Source of the DNA: Nitrosotalea sp.
Lineage (GTDB): Archaea; Thermoproteota; Nitrososphaeria; Nitrososphaerales; Nitrosopumilaceae
Length of the DNA stretch: 42,569 nt
Direction: 5' to 3'
Assembly: GCA_023252335.1 (NCBI GenBank)
Contig: JAJPEA010000003.1
Span: 1 to 42,569 of the forward strand
In this document: positions 40,861 to 42,569 of the stretch, piece after piece
Layout: each line of letters begins with the position of its first letter
Position numbering within the stretch: position 1 is the first letter of the stretch
The notes under the pieces: model-generated
Database searches by the model: none
What the model was told of the DNA's origin: nothing
The model's input: only the letters and a program-made list of their open reading frames with translations
Program-made: the position numbers and the translations under genes

Positions 40861-41022
40861 TCAAGAGTCATCAAGTTTTTTCTCAGTGAGATAATAGTGT
40901 AATTCAGTATAGCATTCTACACAATAATCTTGATCATTTGTATGCTCACAATCGTATACCTTACTTACATCCTGACCGCATTTAGAACAGCTTACCACGT
41001 GAATAAGGTAACATGGACTCAT
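40861..41022 (-). CDS. 53-residue zinc-binding micro-protein
   Basis: An ATG-started frame has CSKCGQDVSKVYDCEH and DYCVECYTE, an arrangement of two CxxC knuckles with a further Cys/His, i.e. a small zinc ribbon. It lies 59 nt upstream of the nucleotidyltransferase gene on the same strand and could be the first cistron of that operon. Function unknown. Confidence 0.6.
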   Translation of the reverse strand: MSPCYLIHVVSCSKCGQDVSKVYDCEHTNDQDYCVECYTELHYYLTEKKLDDS

Positions 41023-41074
41023 CTTTGAGTATTTCTTTGATTGTACACTCTACCCAGCATTCAAGATGGTAAAT

Positions 41075-41452
41075 CTATGATTTTCGTATTTTAATTATGC
41101 CCAGGATGGCAATTATGACACCTATGCCTAAAACAGCCCCCATCTCACGCATACCTCTAGAATCTTGAGACTGACCGCTCTGCATTGCAAGAATTATTCC
41201 AGTACCTGCAAGTATCAAAGCACCTCCAATCAATATCAGTATGCCTAGTTTTTTAGAAGGCTCTTTTCTAGTTATGAAAAAAGAGACTATCAACATCACT
41301 GACGGTATTATTCCAAAAATTGATCCTCTAACGGATACATCAATTGGAAGAAATCCCATTTTATTGCCGTTGGCCACAATTACGTCCGCACCATAAATGC
41401 AAAGCATCACTATGGATATCGCGGACATTACAATTGCAACCTTTAGATTCAT
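41075..41452 (-). CDS. Four-helix membrane protein
   Basis: The 125-residue protein has four hydrophobic helices (about 5-27, 45-61, 69-89 and 104-121), with short polar loops and basic ends. It starts at ATG. No family recognised. It lies between the prepilin peptidase and the zinc micro-protein genes, on the same strand as both; spacing of 66 nt to the peptidase is compatible with cotranscription. Confidence 0.6.
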   Translation of the reverse strand: MNLKVAIVMSAISIVMLCIYGADVIVANGNKMGFLPIDVSVRGSIFGIIPSVMLIVSFFITRKEPSKKLGILILIGGALILAGTGIILAMQSGQSQDSRGMREMGAVLGIGVIIAILGIIKIRKS

Positions 41453-41518
41453 ACCTAATCGTTTTTTTTACAACTAATAAACCTTAGATCAGAAAATCCA
41501 AAAGATGTCTCAAAAACA

Positions 41519-42211
41519 TTAATGCATAATCTTGATAACATTAAAGATAACATCACCATAAACCAGTTGGATAACAAATCCCCCAAAAATATAGATCATG
41601 TATGGAATTCCAGGTGTAACCCATGTATCTGCAGAAGAACAAAACTCTTCATTATCAGCATTCTTTAATGCAAAATCCAACTTGCGTGAGTTTCCTTCTC
41701 TTTTTTCAATTGAAAAACTAAATTTCGGATTTTTCGAACGATGTCCCACAAACATGGCAATTATCTTGCTTTTTCTAGTTTCAGTTTCAAAGCCCTTGAA
41801 AATATCTTCATGTCGCAATATTGCAAAAATATTTCGTGTCACATTGACTAGAACAGGAGTTATTGAAAGTATCACTGTATTAATCAACGTAGTAAATGGA
41901 TGAACTGGAGAAACAGAAAATGTAGATTCAGGAACAAGTGCAGATAGGACAATCAATGCAAAAGCATCTGCTCCCCCAAAAAAACCAATACGCCAAACAA
42001 ATAATGCAACAGGCGCAATTATTAATGAGATTCCAATGGTAGTAAGAGAACCAACCACATTTGGTGTAATAAACAAAAGGACAACTGCCACCCCACCAAA
42101 GATCATCCACAGTCTATCATCAACCTCTCTCTTTTTGATATCAGTATATGATGCAATTCCTAGCATTAGTAATGCCAAGACAATTCTAATATTATTTACA
42201 TCAAAAGACAT
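41519..42211 (-). CDS. A24-family prepilin/preflagellin peptidase
   Basis: The 230-residue membrane protein carries the two catalytic Asp motifs of type IV prepilin peptidases: SYTDIKKREVDDRLW in the first cytoplasmic loop and GGADAFALI (the GxxD motif). About six hydrophobic helices are visible, with a cytoplasmic insert of about 60 residues before the last helix. It cleaves leader peptides of archaellins or pilins at the membrane. ATG 42211 gives the standard short N-terminus. No pilin gene is in the window. Confidence 0.88.
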   Translation of the reverse strand: MSFDVNNIRIVLALLMLGIASYTDIKKREVDDRLWMIFGGVAVVLLFITPNVVGSLTTIGISLIIAPVALFVWRIGFFGGADAFALIVLSALVPESTFSVSPVHPFTTLINTVILSITPVLVNVTRNIFAILRHEDIFKGFETETRKSKIIAMFVGHRSKNPKFSFSIEKREGNSRKLDFALKNADNEEFCSSADTWVTPGIPYMIYIFGGFVIQLVYGDVIFNVIKIMH

Positions 42212-42273
42212 TGTTAATGATTGGAAATCTACATTAATCAATAAATTAAGATTTCTCAAATTTATTTACTGAT

Positions 42274-42462
42274 GTGCCTAATTATTTGAAAGCACTTTGT
42301 AGTGAAGTACACATATTTTGGGTAAAAAAACCAAATCATCCAACAAGCAGAGCAAGACGTGAAAATGAACAAAAATGTTACTTTATCATTTTATCACATG
42401 GTAAATTATTGTATAAGTTAAAACGATATGTAAAACTCTCCAATAATTTAAAAATTCTATAA
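42274..42462 (+). CDS. Possible 62-residue basic protein
   Basis: The frame starts at GTG 42274 and encodes a Lys/Arg-rich product without domain match (segment RARRENEQKCYFIILSHGK). An AT-rich TATA-like stretch lies about 28 nt upstream. It is divergent from the peptidase gene. Composition is only weakly protein-like, so a chance frame is possible. Bases 42463-42569 hold nothing I can identify. Confidence 0.3.
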   Translation: MPNYLKALCSEVHIFWVKKPNHPTSRARRENEQKCYFIILSHGKLLYKLKRYVKLSNNLKIL

Positions 42463-42569
42463 ATCAGACATGTGATTGTATGAGACTATGCATGTCACAT
42501 AGTTACCTGTTACGTCATCAATTAACGCATTAGCAGTAAAAGTAGGCCAAGGAGGACTATTCAAGACAG

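Noticed and set aside
1-42569. tRNA, rRNA or CRISPR genes
   Set aside because: I looked for T-loop-like GGTTCAAATC-type sequences with matching stems, rRNA-like GC-rich conserved blocks and regular repeats on both strands and found none I could support; an RNA covariance search would be needed to exclude a small RNA.

Overview
The window reads as chromosomal DNA of an ammonia-oxidiser-type archaeon of the phylum Nitrososphaerota (Thaumarchaeota). The supporting genes are an archaeal EF-1A/S10/Rpo12 operon, a family B replicative polymerase with a C-terminal PCNA-binding motif, an archaeal-type threonyl-tRNA synthetase, bifunctional FBP aldolase/phosphatase, type II GAPDH, HMG-CoA synthase of the archaeal mevalonate route, a 3-hydroxybutyryl-CoA dehydrogenase of the kind used in the 3-hydroxypropionate/4-hydroxybutyrate CO2-fixation cycle, and a surface protein ending in a PEFG-type sorting signal. 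The DNA is mostly AT-rich. Genes are short, densely packed and on both strands, and I saw no rRNA, tRNA, CRISPR array or insertion sequence. Genus cannot be settled by eye.

Layout. 1-4.6 kb is accessory: a small membrane protein, a decayed PEF-type surface protein, a response regulator/histidine kinase pair, then a visibly more GC-rich patch (about 3.42-4.41 kb) with an Hsp20 gene and micro-ORFs. 4.6-8.0 kb holds a large secreted spherulin-4/GH135-like protein with an FN3 domain, followed by small unknown genes. 8.1-17.3 kb is an information-processing block: ThrRS, agmatinase plus a TPR protein, PolB interrupted by a full intein, a dCMP-deaminase-type enzyme, and a Hef-type helicase. 17.4-22.2 kb is a run of small genes: a PEFG-CTERM protein, a stand-alone Lrp-type RAM domain, zinc micro-proteins, a possible PD-(D/E)XK protein and an EVE-domain protein.

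22.3-34.7 kb carries central metabolism (HBDH, FBP aldolase/phosphatase, HMG-CoA synthase, GAPDH, threonine synthase) interleaved with EF-1A-S10-Rpo12, zinc-finger proteins, a DsbA-like oxidoreductase and a CNNM/CorC-like membrane protein. 34.7-42.6 kb holds a flavin-reductase-like protein, a Hjc-type resolvase, a tightly coupled four-gene operon (sugar-nucleotide transferase, LLM oxidoreductase, thiolase, DUF35 protein), and an A24 prepilin peptidase.

How the genes work together. HBDH feeds acetyl-CoA out of CO2 fixation; GAPDH and FBP aldolase/phosphatase carry carbon up gluconeogenesis; HMG-CoA synthase, and possibly the thiolase/DUF35 pair, direct acetyl units to isoprenoid lipids. PolB and the Hef-type helicase both end in PIP-box-like tails, so both probably dock on PCNA. 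The features that stand out most are the long, acid-free Q/P/G-rich tail on FBP aldolase/phosphatase, the intein splitting PolB motif C, the set of tiny Cys-rich proteins, several of which are under 60 residues, and three convergent gene pairs whose stop codons interlock by exactly 4 nt.
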